Shown here piece after piece: positions 50,049 through 57,330 of a DNA stretch of 64,000 bases (within the stretch, counting starts at the first letter, position 1; every line of letters begins with the position of its first letter). Below the pieces are notes generated by a model. It ran no database searches and was not told the DNA's origin. It saw nothing but the letters and a program-made list of their open reading frames with translations. Made by a program: the position numbers and the translations under genes. The stretch covers positions 1,798,001-1,862,000 of the forward strand of contig CBDEUH010000004.1 in NCBI GenBank assembly GCA_965243255.1. Direction: 5' to 3'. This DNA is from Bin87 sp965243255. Its GTDB lineage: Bacteria; Chloroflexota; Dehalococcoidia; Lucifugimonadales; UBA3495.

Positions 50049-50446
50049 TTGACAACAACGTGCTGCTCGATCTTGGACTCAACCGGAAGCCGGATTCCTT
50101 GATAACTGAGGAACTGCTCAATCGCATTGGGCAGTCGGCAACGACTGCGTTTGTATCTTGGCACTCCGTCGCTACGTGCCACTACATCATGGAGCGCGAC
50201 ATAGACCGGGCAACGGCCCGCGCTTTCGTTGAGCAACTAACCGCTTTACTTACCGTTGCACCGGTCGGCCACCAATCCCTTCTTTATGCCCTGACCCTGC
50301 CGATGAGCGACTTTGAGGACGCGATGCAGGTTGCCGCTGCCCGAGCCGCCGGGGCGCAGCACATCGTTACCCGCGACATCGGGGACTTTGGCAACTCGCC
50401 CATTCGTGCGGTTACGCCGGAGGAGGCGTTGCGGGAGCTGTTTTAG
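50042..50446 (+). CDS. Orphan PIN-domain protein
   Basis: The 134-residue protein resembles PIN proteins: Asp4 (MLIDNNVLLD), then SWHSVATCHYIM, where the usual Glu is not evident, then Asp in SDFEDAMQVAAARAAGA and Asp in IVTRDIGDF. It starts within the last codons of ogg (seven-base overlap) and has no antitoxin gene, so it might be a solitary or partly inactive toxin or be regulated from elsewhere. It overlaps the end of the convergent PduX-like gene by 35 bases. Confidence 0.78.
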   Translation: MLIDNNVLLDLGLNRKPDSLITEELLNRIGQSATTAFVSWHSVATCHYIMERDIDRATARAFVEQLTALLTVAPVGHQSLLYALTLPMSDFEDAMQVAAARAAGAQHIVTRDIGDFGNSPIRAVTPEEALRELF

Positions 50447-51383
50447 GGGGTGATTTCCGGACGCCGCCGGTGATGATGCGGAAGTGGGCGATAGTTTGGG
50501 CGTCGGCGAAGGCTTGCTGGGCGCGTCGGTAGAGGGGCTTGCTGCGGCGTTGCTGGGCATCGAGGAGGATGCCGACCACGGTGCCGCTGTGGGCGACGTT
50601 GATGCCGGCCGCGCTGTGTTCTGCGGCGAAATCGGCGGCGCGGGCTACCCATTGGGCCGAGGCCGGCGGATGTCCGGCCAGGGCGCTAATGGTCGCGCCG
50701 CGGCCCACCAGGTTGGCATCGCTGCGGCGGATGCCCTCGCGCACCAGGGCCAGGGCCTCGGCGGTGCGGTGGGCAATCTCCTGCCACTGCTGCGTGCGGT
50801 CGATGCGGTTGAACTCCAGGGTGTCCACGACGCCGCCGGGGTCGATGACGATTACTTCCATGGCCGGCGGAGGCCCCAGGGATTCGACAGCGCTGCCCCG
50901 GCGGTGGTCGAAGAGGGTGATGCCGGGAAACATCACGCCGTCGGTGGGCTCGACGGACAGGGCGATGCGGGCGATTGCCTGCGGGGGGAAAGCACGGCCG
51001 GCGGCGTGGCCCAGCGCGCCGATGGCGGCCGTGATGTCGGCGCTGCTGCTGCCCATGCCCTTACCGGGCGGAATGGGGTTGGCGATGGACACCTGGGCGG
51101 ATAGGTTGGCGACGCCGAGCTGGGCGGTCAGTTCGTCAAGGGCGATGGAAACGGCCTGCCGGGTCTTGGGCAGATGATCGAGGCCGCGCACCGTGTGTCC
51201 GGAGGCGTCGCCGGCGCGCAGGGTGACGGTGGCGCGGGAAAACTGGTTGATGGGGCAGGTAACCAGAAAATCGGCGCCGTCGGCGATGCCCTGCACCAGT
51301 TCGCCGCAGGTTCCGGGGGCGAGGGCGGTGGCAGCGCCGATGGGTTCAGGCAAGGGGTTCACCTTGACCCGAGGCTTTCCCAT
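50412..51383 (-). CDS. GHMP kinase, PduX-like L-threonine kinase
   Basis: The 323-residue protein is a GHMP-type kinase with APGTCGELVQGIADG near the N-terminus and the ATP-binding NPIPPGKGMGSSSADITAAIG (residues about 107-127). The APGTCGELVQG start is typical of PduX, which phosphorylates L-threonine for the aminopropanol arm of cobalamin. Its neighbours cobU and cobQ support this role. The ATG at 51383 overlaps cobU by 38 bases; a start further inside is possible. It is the last gene of the cobalamin operon. Confidence 0.78.
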   Translation of the reverse strand: MGKPRVKVNPLPEPIGAATALAPGTCGELVQGIADGADFLVTCPINQFSRATVTLRAGDASGHTVRGLDHLPKTRQAVSIALDELTAQLGVANLSAQVSIANPIPPGKGMGSSSADITAAIGALGHAAGRAFPPQAIARIALSVEPTDGVMFPGITLFDHRRGSAVESLGPPPAMEVIVIDPGGVVDTLEFNRIDRTQQWQEIAHRTAEALALVREGIRRSDANLVGRGATISALAGHPPASAQWVARAADFAAEHSAAGINVAHSGTVVGILLDAQQRRSKPLYRRAQQAFADAQTIAHFRIITGGVRKSPPKTAPATPPPA

Positions 51384-51951
51384 CGCGGGATAGGGCTTTG
51401 ATTGGGAGGGGGATGCCGGCCACCACCAGGGTTACGGCGTCGGCGTCGGCGGCGATGGTTTGGTTCACGGTGCCCAGGAGGTCCTGGAACTGACGGCCCA
51501 GGGATGAGGTGGCGACGAGGGAGTGTCCGACCTCGCTGCTGACGATGACGGCAAGGGAGTCCAGGTCGGCGACGAAGGAGGCGAAGCGCCGCACTGCGCC
51601 GACGACGCGGGCTTCCAGCTCGGCCGGGGGGGCGTTTTCGTGCTCGAACATCAGGTTGGACACCCAGCCGTCGAGGGAGTCGAGCAACAGGACGGGCGGG
51701 CGGGCCGCATCCAGCGGCAACCCTTGCAGCGCGCCCACGGGGTTCAGGGGGGCTTCCACGGTCTGCCATGCCGCTGGGCGCCGTTCCTGGTGGCGCCGGA
51801 TACGATCCGACATTTCGTCGTCAACGGCGACGCCGGTGGCCAGGTAAAGCACCGGGCGGTCGGTGGCCGAGGCCAGTTGGGCGGTGACCTTTTCGGCGTG
51901 GGCGCTCTTGCCGGAGCGGATGCCGCCCAGAACCAGATGGAGGCTGCTCAT
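51346..51951 (-). CDS. cobU: Adenosylcobinamide kinase/guanylyltransferase CobU
   Basis: CobU phosphorylates adenosylcobinamide and transfers GMP to it in the nucleotide-loop part of cobalamin assembly. The 201-residue protein has the P-loop LVLGGIRSGKSAHAEK, then YLATGVAVDDEMSDRIRRHQERR, and the VIVSSEVGHSLV segment. Length is typical. Its ATG overlaps the cobQ stop by four bases, so the two are coupled. Confidence 0.92.
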   Translation of the reverse strand: MSSLHLVLGGIRSGKSAHAEKVTAQLASATDRPVLYLATGVAVDDEMSDRIRRHQERRPAAWQTVEAPLNPVGALQGLPLDAARPPVLLLDSLDGWVSNLMFEHENAPPAELEARVVGAVRRFASFVADLDSLAVIVSSEVGHSLVATSSLGRQFQDLLGTVNQTIAADADAVTLVVAGIPLPIKALSRDGKASGQGEPLA

Positions 51952-53522
51952 AGCGCCGGGGAGAGGCCCGTCATGTCGTACACCAAGTCCATGCGCAGGC
52001 TGTGGCGGACCCAGTCGGCGAGGCGGTCGTACTCGCGGTCGCGGGCCACGTCAACGCCCTCGGGCAGGGTTACGCCCTTACGCCGGGCCAGTTCGCCGAG
52101 GACGGCGCGGCGGACGCCGGCGTTGTGGAACAGGCCGTGGATGTAGGTTCCCAGCACGCGGCCGGAGGCGTCCAGGGCGCCGTCGAGGGCGGTGGCTGGC
52201 GTTACGGGAGCGTCGGCGCGGTCGTTGACGGCGAAGGGGGGGATGAAACCCTCGCCGACGGTGCGGCCCATGTGAATTTCGTAGCCGACGACGTTCTCGC
52301 CGGACGCGCCGGAGAGCAGGCCGCCGGGGTTGCCGGCCTCGGCGCGCACGGTGGCCTGGACCCGGTGGGTCTCCTTGGTGCCGGCGAAGGTGGTTGACAG
52401 GGGCAGGAGGCCCAAGCCGTCGGCCTGGCCGATGGTGGATTCGATGCCGTCGGGGTCGTAGAGGGTTTCGCCGAGCATCTGGTAGCCGCCGCAGATGCCG
52501 ATGACGGAGGAGCCGCCGGCGACGGTGTCGGCCAACGCGCGGGACAGCCCCTGCTCTTCCATCCAGAGCAGGTCGGGGATGGTGGTCTTGCTGCCGGGCA
52601 GGATTACCAGGTCGGGGCGGCCCAGGCGGTCGCCGTGCTGGACGTAGCGCAGGGCCACGCCAGGCTCGCGGGCCAGGGGGTCGAAGTCGTCGAAGTTGGA
52701 GATGTGGGGCACCTGGACCACGGCGACGTCGAGGACGGCGGCGGCGGAAGATGACGGCGGCGTGATTTCCAGGGCGACGGAGTCCTCTTCGGGGATGTGG
52801 ATGTCGCGGAAGTGGTGGACGACGCCGACGACGGGCTTGCGGGTGCGTTTCTCCAGCCAGGTGAGGCCGTCGGTGAGCAGGGAGGCGTCGCCACGAAACT
52901 TGTTGATGATCATACCCTTGACCGCAGCCTTTTCCCTCCTGTTCAGCAGCGCCAGGGTGCCGACCAGGGAGGCGAAGACGCCGCCGCGGTCGATGTCGCC
53001 GCAGAGGAGCACGGGGGCGTCGGCATAGAGGGCGACGCGCATATTGACGATTTCGGTCTTCTTGAGGTTGATTTCGGCGGGGCTGCCGGCGCCTTCAATA
53101 ACCACCACATCGTGCTCGCGGCGGAGGGTGTCCAGGGACTGGCTAACGGAGTCCCACAGGGTGGCTTTGAGGTCGAAGTAGTCGCGGGCGCGCGCCGAGG
53201 TCAGCGGGCGGCCCATGAGGACCACCTGGGCGTGGCTGTCGGCTTCGGGTTTGAGCAGGACGGGGTTCATCTCGGCGCGGGCTTCGACGCCGGCGGCTTC
53301 GGCCTGGACGGCCTGGGCGCGGCCGATTTCGGCGCCGTCGGGCGTTACGTAGGAGTTGTTGGACATATTCTGCGCTTTGAAGGGGGCGACGCGCAGTCCG
53401 TCCTGGCGCAGGATGCGGCACAGCGCGGACACGAGCACGCTCTTGCCGACGTGGGACGCGGTTCCCTGGACCATCAGGACGCGGCCCAGGGGGGCGGGCA
53501 ATTCACTACCGACAACTGGCAT
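51948..53522 (-). CDS. cobQ: Cobyric acid synthase CobQ
   Basis: CobQ amidates the corrin ring at four side chains using glutamine and ATP. The 524-residue protein begins with the ATPase domain (LMVQGTASHVGKSVLVSALCRIL, VIEGAGSPAEIN) and ends with a glutamine amidotransferase domain (catalytic Cys in IGICGGYQMLGE and His in GYEIHMGRT). Length is normal. It is the first gene of the cobQ-cobU-PduX-like operon. No cobalamin riboswitch is obvious in the short region upstream. Confidence 0.94.
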   Translation of the reverse strand: MPVVGSELPAPLGRVLMVQGTASHVGKSVLVSALCRILRQDGLRVAPFKAQNMSNNSYVTPDGAEIGRAQAVQAEAAGVEARAEMNPVLLKPEADSHAQVVLMGRPLTSARARDYFDLKATLWDSVSQSLDTLRREHDVVVIEGAGSPAEINLKKTEIVNMRVALYADAPVLLCGDIDRGGVFASLVGTLALLNRREKAAVKGMIINKFRGDASLLTDGLTWLEKRTRKPVVGVVHHFRDIHIPEEDSVALEITPPSSSAAAVLDVAVVQVPHISNFDDFDPLAREPGVALRYVQHGDRLGRPDLVILPGSKTTIPDLLWMEEQGLSRALADTVAGGSSVIGICGGYQMLGETLYDPDGIESTIGQADGLGLLPLSTTFAGTKETHRVQATVRAEAGNPGGLLSGASGENVVGYEIHMGRTVGEGFIPPFAVNDRADAPVTPATALDGALDASGRVLGTYIHGLFHNAGVRRAVLGELARRKGVTLPEGVDVARDREYDRLADWVRHSLRMDLVYDMTGLSPAL

Positions 53523-53553
53523 AAGGACCTCCGCGGTAATGATACCCTATTCA

Positions 53554-53582
53554 TTGACTGCCGGCGTTGCCTGGGGTATGGT
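53554..53582 (+). promoter_or_regulatory. Sigma70-like promoter of the MaoC pair
   Basis: TTGACT (53554-53559) and TATGGT (53577-53582) are separated by exactly 17 bases, 50 bases before the ATG at 53633. The gene is divergent from cobQ. Confidence 0.6.
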
Positions 53583-53632
53583 AAATGCCGCTATGCGCTT
53601 ACCTTAGAATCACCGCCAGGGAGTGTGCCAAG

Positions 53633-54058
53633 ATGGCCGAACAAGACCTGCCCGTGTTCGTGTACGACGAAGTCGAAATCGGCGAAGAACTCGGCTCCTA
53701 CGAATATCTGCTGACGCAGGAGATGGTTGACCTGTACCGCAAGGCGGTGGACGACCCGGACGCGGTGTTCCCCACCATAGCCGTCAAGCACGACGCCACC
53801 TCCCTGGCCCTGGCCTACGACGACCAGACGGGGGGCATCAACGCGGGCAACGAGATCGACCTGCACAATCCGCCGATTCCCGGCAAGAAGATACGGGTTA
53901 CCGGGCGGGTGCACGACAAGTACGTGCGTCGGGAGAAGCCCTACCTGGTGATTGAGGCCACGGCGACGGACGAGGACGGCCGGCTCATTGAGAAAATGCG
54001 CACCTATCAAATCAAGAAACCCGAGGAGTTGGGCAAAAAATGGCATCCGCAAGGCTAG
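53633..54058 (+). CDS. MaoC-like hotdog-fold protein 1
   Basis: The 141-residue protein resembles the N-terminal half of MaoC-like dehydratases (FAS1_DH-like): FVYDEVEIGEELGSYEYLLT at the start and FPTIAVKHDATSLALAYDD in the middle, then a strand-rich end. It likely forms a heterodimer with the next gene, as split hydratase halves do, acting on an enoyl-CoA or enoyl-ACP. The ATG at 53633 is chosen over one at 53585, which lies on the -10 box. Confidence 0.75.
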   Translation: MAEQDLPVFVYDEVEIGEELGSYEYLLTQEMVDLYRKAVDDPDAVFPTIAVKHDATSLALAYDDQTGGINAGNEIDLHNPPIPGKKIRVTGRVHDKYVRREKPYLVIEATATDEDGRLIEKMRTYQIKKPEELGKKWHPQG

Positions 54059-54462
54059 ACAGCGAAACGCTGCCGGTAATTTCCAAGCACATCACGCAGG
54101 ACGTGATCAACCAGTTCGAGTCGTGCGGCATCCTGAACCGGGCGAACATCCACAACGACCCGGAGCTGGCGGCCAAGCGGCTGGGCACGACCTACGCCAT
54201 CGCGTCGGGTCGCATGAGCATCGCGTTTTGCACGGAGGCCATGCGCAAGTTCGTGGGGGCGGAGGACTTTCACCGCAGCGGCAACGTGAGCCTGAAGTTC
54301 TTGCGTCCGGTGAAGCACGGCGACACGGTGTCGGTGCACGGGCAGGTGAACAGCCGGCAGCCCCAGGACGACGGCAGCACGATGGTCGTGGTTGACGTGT
54401 ACTGCGAGAACCAGGACGGCGACAAGACGGCGGTGGGGCAGGCGAGCGCGGTGGTTCGCTAG
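54040..54462 (+). CDS. MaoC-like hotdog-fold protein 2
   Basis: The 140-residue protein shows the hydratase-2-type helix: YAIASGRMSIAFCTEAM, then SGNVSLKFLRPVKHGDTVSVHGQV, the typical hotdog beta sheet. It overlaps the previous gene by 19 bases, so the two are translationally coupled and probably form one enzyme. The N-terminal portion carries INQFESCGILN. Substrate unknown, likely an unsaturated acyl thioester. Confidence 0.78.
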   Translation: MASARLDSETLPVISKHITQDVINQFESCGILNRANIHNDPELAAKRLGTTYAIASGRMSIAFCTEAMRKFVGAEDFHRSGNVSLKFLRPVKHGDTVSVHGQVNSRQPQDDGSTMVVVDVYCENQDGDKTAVGQASAVVR

Positions 54463-54504
54463 ACGGGCTACGCCGGCGGGTATTCGATCAGGTTTGAGCG
54501 TGCG

Positions 54505-54861
54505 ATGACTACCGTAGTTGAATACCACGCCGAAAGGAGTTGGCACTTCCTCGACCTGGTGGACGATGAGGTGGAACGGGGCGAGTTGGAGGAGGCCAGC
54601 AACAAGTTGTGGGGCGCGGCCGCTCATGCCATCAAGGCGGTGGCCGAGCGCCGGGGCTGGTTCCACGGCTCGCACAACGCGCTGGCGGATACCGTGATGC
54701 GCTTGATTGACGATGAAGGCGCCCCGGCAATTCTGTACACGTACTATTCATCGGCAAGCTCGTTTCATTCGCGATTTTACGGCTGGCCTCCCGGCGTTAA
54801 TGAAATCCGGCACGGCAAGGGGGAAATGGCGAACTTCATCCGTATGCTGGAAGATTTGTAA
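54505..54861 (+). CDS. PaREP1/HEPN-like domain protein
   Basis: The 118-residue helical protein has EEASNKLWGAAAHAIKAVAE followed by RRGWFHGSHNAL, matching the PaREP1-type HEPN fold. The Arg and the two His could form an R-x4-6-H ribonuclease motif. HEPN proteins often pair with nucleotidyltransferase antitoxins; none is seen here. It precedes the selenoprotein gene by 69 bases on the same strand. A toxin-like RNase role is inference. Confidence 0.65.
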   Translation: MTTVVEYHAERSWHFLDLVDDEVERGELEEASNKLWGAAAHAIKAVAERRGWFHGSHNALADTVMRLIDDEGAPAILYTYYSSASSFHSRFYGWPPGVNEIRHGKGEMANFIRMLEDL

Positions 54862-54930
54862 GCGAGGGGGCGTCTCTTGCCGCCGAAGCGCATTGACCTG
54901 TTGAACGACCGCATTACAGGAGCAACCCGA

Positions 54931-55245
54931 ATGACCATGACCCGTTCCGAGTTCGGCAAAGTTGAAGTGGACATCGTTTATTGCGTGCCTTGAGGCTACC
55001 ACGGCCTCGCCACGTGGCTGGCGACCGAGTTCTGGCGTTCGCAAAACGCCGGCGACATTGCCATCAAACTGACGCCGGCGGACAAGGGCCGGCTGGAGAT
55101 TTACCTGGACGGCGCGAAGATATTTGACCGCTTTGACGAGGAAGGGGACGAATACCCCGGCTACAGCAAGGTGAACGAACTGAAGATGGTCATTGCCGAG
55201 CGCGTCTTCGACGTTGAAGACGAGATGATGGCGGCCAACAACTGA
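54931..55245 (+). CDS. SelW/Rdx-family selenoprotein with in-frame TGA
   Basis: Reading TGA at 54991-54993 as selenocysteine gives a continuous 104-residue protein from ATG 54931 (AGGAG nine bases upstream) to TGA 55243-55245. The sequence IVYCVP-Sec-GYHGLATWLATEFW is the Rdx (SelT/SelW/SelH) thioredoxin-like redox motif CxxU: Cys18 and Sec21 in a context where cysteine homologues have YCxxCxY. The downstream frame keeps family features (LTPADKGRLEIYLDGAKIFDR) for 84 codons. A hairpin at 55007-55024 fits a bacterial SECIS. The protein would be a small cytoplasmic redox enzyme. The alternative is a Cys codon mutated to a stop, that is, a pseudogene. Confidence 0.82.
55007..55024 (+). promoter_or_regulatory. 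Candidate bacterial SECIS hairpin
   Basis: The six-base stem TCGCCA/TGGCGA closes a hexaloop CGTGGC (55013-55018) that contains G-U, as bacterial SECIS apical loops require. The loop G is 21 bases after the TGA, within the usual distance. The hairpin lies inside the coding frame, as in formate dehydrogenase genes. Confidence 0.68.
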
Positions 55246-55253
55246 CGCCCACT

Positions 55254-55282
55254 CGGTCATTCCCGGGAAGGCGGTAATCTGG
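55254..55282 (-). repeat. Degenerate dispersed palindromic repeat
   Basis: The copy reads CGGTCATTCCCGG then GAAGGCGGTAATCTGG, the reverse orientation of the family found at 7436 and elsewhere, with several mismatches. It lies between the selenoprotein and the pentapeptide protein. Confidence 0.65.
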
Positions 55283-55288
55283 AACATC

Positions 55289-55990
55289 ATGGCAAACAAC
55301 GAACACGTGGAAATAGTGCGGGCCGGCAAAGTCGGCCTGGAATCCTGGCGGGCGGACAACCCGGAGGGGACGCTGGACCTGAGGGTCGCCGATTTGAGCG
55401 GCCTGGACCTGGCCGGGGCCGACCTGCGGGGGAGCGATCTGCGGGGGGCGAACCTGGCCGACGCGCGGCTGACCAGGGCCAACCTGTCACGCTGCGATCT
55501 GCGGGCTACCGACTTCACCGGGGCCGATCTCTATGGGGCGACGCTGGCGTCGGCGGAGATGGCGATGGCCATCCTGCGCAACGTCAACCTGTTCTGGGCG
55601 GACCTGAAGCAATCCAACATGCAGGAAAGCGTTTTGCAGTGGTCGCGGCTCAATCGGGCGTCGTTCCTGAATACGGACCTGACCGCCGCCGATTGCAGCC
55701 AGACCACGGCCATCGAGGTTGACCTGCGCTCGGCCAACCTGACTGACTCCAACTGGCAGGGGGCGAACATGAACGGGGCCGACGTGAGCCGGGCCGTGAT
55801 GCAGGGGGCGGATTTCACCAACGCCAAAATCCGAGACTCCATGTGGATCATGACCGACCTGCGGGGGGCGAACTTCAACCAGGCCAGCCTGCATCGCTGC
55901 GACATGACCATGGGCAAGTGGGACGATACGACGCGGTTCCCGCCCGGCTTCGACCCCACCCACATCGAAAACCGGGTGGACGACTACTAA
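55289..55990 (+). CDS. Pentapeptide-repeat protein
   Basis: The 233-residue protein begins MANNEHVEIVRAGKVGLESW, closely matching the N-terminus of the pentapeptide-TIR protein at 20470, then has pentapeptide repeats from about residue 36 to 210 (units of the form ADLRG and ANLxx). It ends in a short non-repeat tail with no TIR domain. Pentapeptide proteins form right-handed beta helices; some mimic DNA. The shared N-terminus suggests a common partner or localisation signal. Function unknown. Confidence 0.85.
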   Translation: MANNEHVEIVRAGKVGLESWRADNPEGTLDLRVADLSGLDLAGADLRGSDLRGANLADARLTRANLSRCDLRATDFTGADLYGATLASAEMAMAILRNVNLFWADLKQSNMQESVLQWSRLNRASFLNTDLTAADCSQTTAIEVDLRSANLTDSNWQGANMNGADVSRAVMQGADFTNAKIRDSMWIMTDLRGANFNQASLHRCDMTMGKWDDTTRFPPGFDPTHIENRVDDY

Positions 55991-55998
55991 TTCGGGCC

Positions 55999-56982
55999 AT
56001 GGCCATCCTGCTGATAGCATCGCATGGGCCCGGCGCGGGCAAAACGGCAATCGCCGCCGGGCTGGCCAGGCTTATTGAGCGCAGCGGCGCATCGGTTGCG
56101 GTGTGCAAGCCGCTGTCACCGGCCGGCAGCGCCGATCCGGACGCCGGCTATTTTGCGGACGGGTTCGGCGGCAGCGCAGCGGTGGCGGAAGGCGACGACG
56201 GGGCGGCTTTGGATGACGCCGCGAATGCCGTGCGTTCCCTGTCGGGGCGGAGCGAGCACGTTTTGGTGGAAGTGGCCAACCCGGTGAGCGGGTCGGGCAT
56301 CGCGTCATCGTTGACGGCCGGCCTGGCGGAACGGCTCTCGGCGCGGGTGATTGCTATTTTTGGATACGAGGCGCAGCTGTCCGCGGTGGCCGTATCCGGG
56401 GCAGTGGCCACCCTGGGCGACGGACTGGCCGGGGTGATCGTCAACCAGACGCCGCGCTACCGGGCCGGCGAAGTCGGGGCGATGCTGGCGGAGGTGGCCG
56501 CCGCCGGCATTCCGGTCGGCGCCGCGCTGCCGGAAGACCGCTCCATGCTCTCGCTAACGATGACGCAACTGGCGCAGCAACTGGGCGGACGGTGGGAGCT
56601 GGAACCATCGGACGGGGAAGCGTGGATTGACCGCTTTCTCATCGGCGGGAACATCATGGACTCGGGGGCCGGCTACTTCGGGCGGTACGCTCACCAGGCG
56701 GTGATCACGCGGGCGGAACGGCCGGACATCCAGATGGCCAGTTTGACGCAGGACACGCGGTGCCTGGTGCTGACCGGGGGCGCGCGGCCCACGGAGTACA
56801 TCCGCGTGGAGGCATCGAAGCGGGATGTGCCGGTGCTGCTGGTGGACGGCGGGACGGTGGAGACTGCCGAGGCGGTGGGCAACCTGCTGGGCGCGGTGTT
56901 GCCCTATCACGCGCACAAGGCGTGGAGGATGGCCGACCTGCTGGCGGAGCGGATTGACCCAGCGGCAGTGTTGGCCGGCTAA
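55999..56982 (+). CDS. P-loop and DRTGG-domain protein
   Basis: The 327-residue protein has an N-terminal P-loop of the dethiobiotin synthetase/CobQ-like type (LIASHGPGAGKTAIAAGL, residues 4-21) and a C-terminal DRTGG domain (CLVLTGGARPTEYIRVE, then VPVLLVDGGTVETA). This is the layout of the non-catalytic part of some phosphotransacetylases. It may sense nucleotides or regulate acetyl-phosphate metabolism. The start ATG is at 55999, eight bases after the pentapeptide gene, suggesting an operon; the longer frame overlaps that gene and is rejected. Confidence 0.8.
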   Translation: MAILLIASHGPGAGKTAIAAGLARLIERSGASVAVCKPLSPAGSADPDAGYFADGFGGSAAVAEGDDGAALDDAANAVRSLSGRSEHVLVEVANPVSGSGIASSLTAGLAERLSARVIAIFGYEAQLSAVAVSGAVATLGDGLAGVIVNQTPRYRAGEVGAMLAEVAAAGIPVGAALPEDRSMLSLTMTQLAQQLGGRWELEPSDGEAWIDRFLIGGNIMDSGAGYFGRYAHQAVITRAERPDIQMASLTQDTRCLVLTGGARPTEYIRVEASKRDVPVLLVDGGTVETAEAVGNLLGAVLPYHAHKAWRMADLLAERIDPAAVLAG

Positions 56983-57272
56983 TCCTGCATTTCGAAGCGC
57001 TCGGATTCGGGCGGGCGGGCCCAGAGCTCATCGGCGCCGGCCATGGCCACCGCGCGTTCCGGGCTGGCGCGCCAGGCGTCGTAAATCTCGTTACTGTCCC
57101 AGGTTACCAGGGTGGAGATTTTGGTAGGGTCGGACAGGGAGATAAAGGTCTGCCGCGCGCCGAAGCCGGGGGCTTTGCTCTGGGCCAGGCCGTTGCCTTC
57201 CAGCACGGCTCTGGCCTCGGCGATTTTGTCCGCTTTGGCCCAGTGGTGAGTGAGTACGCCAACCATTGCCAT
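56979..57272 (-). CDS. Small dimeric alpha-beta barrel (ABM-like) protein
   Basis: The 97-residue protein resembles antibiotic-biosynthesis-monooxygenase/NIPSNAP-like folds: AMVGVLTHHWAKADK, then PGFGARQTFISLSDPTKISTLVTWDS and IYDAWRASPERAVAM. Such proteins are small cofactor-free or heme-binding enzymes. The ATG at 57272 follows GGAG. It converges with the DRTGG gene (four-base overlap). Function unknown. Confidence 0.68.
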   Translation of the reverse strand: MAMVGVLTHHWAKADKIAEARAVLEGNGLAQSKAPGFGARQTFISLSDPTKISTLVTWDSNEIYDAWRASPERAVAMAGADELWARPPESERFEMQD

Positions 57273-57330
57273 GTTCAAGGTCTCCAGGGGTTATTGTGGG
57301 TGAGTGTGGTCATGGGTGGATTCGTCCGCG

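Noticed and set aside
53523..53632. Possible cobalamin riboswitch upstream of cobQ
   Set aside because: The space is too short and no B12-box-like sequence was seen; it holds the promoter of the divergent MaoC pair.
54877..54930. TTG start giving an 18-residue longer selenoprotein
   Set aside because: The ATG at 54931 has a better-spaced AGGAG, and the family begins near that point. The extension has no family features.
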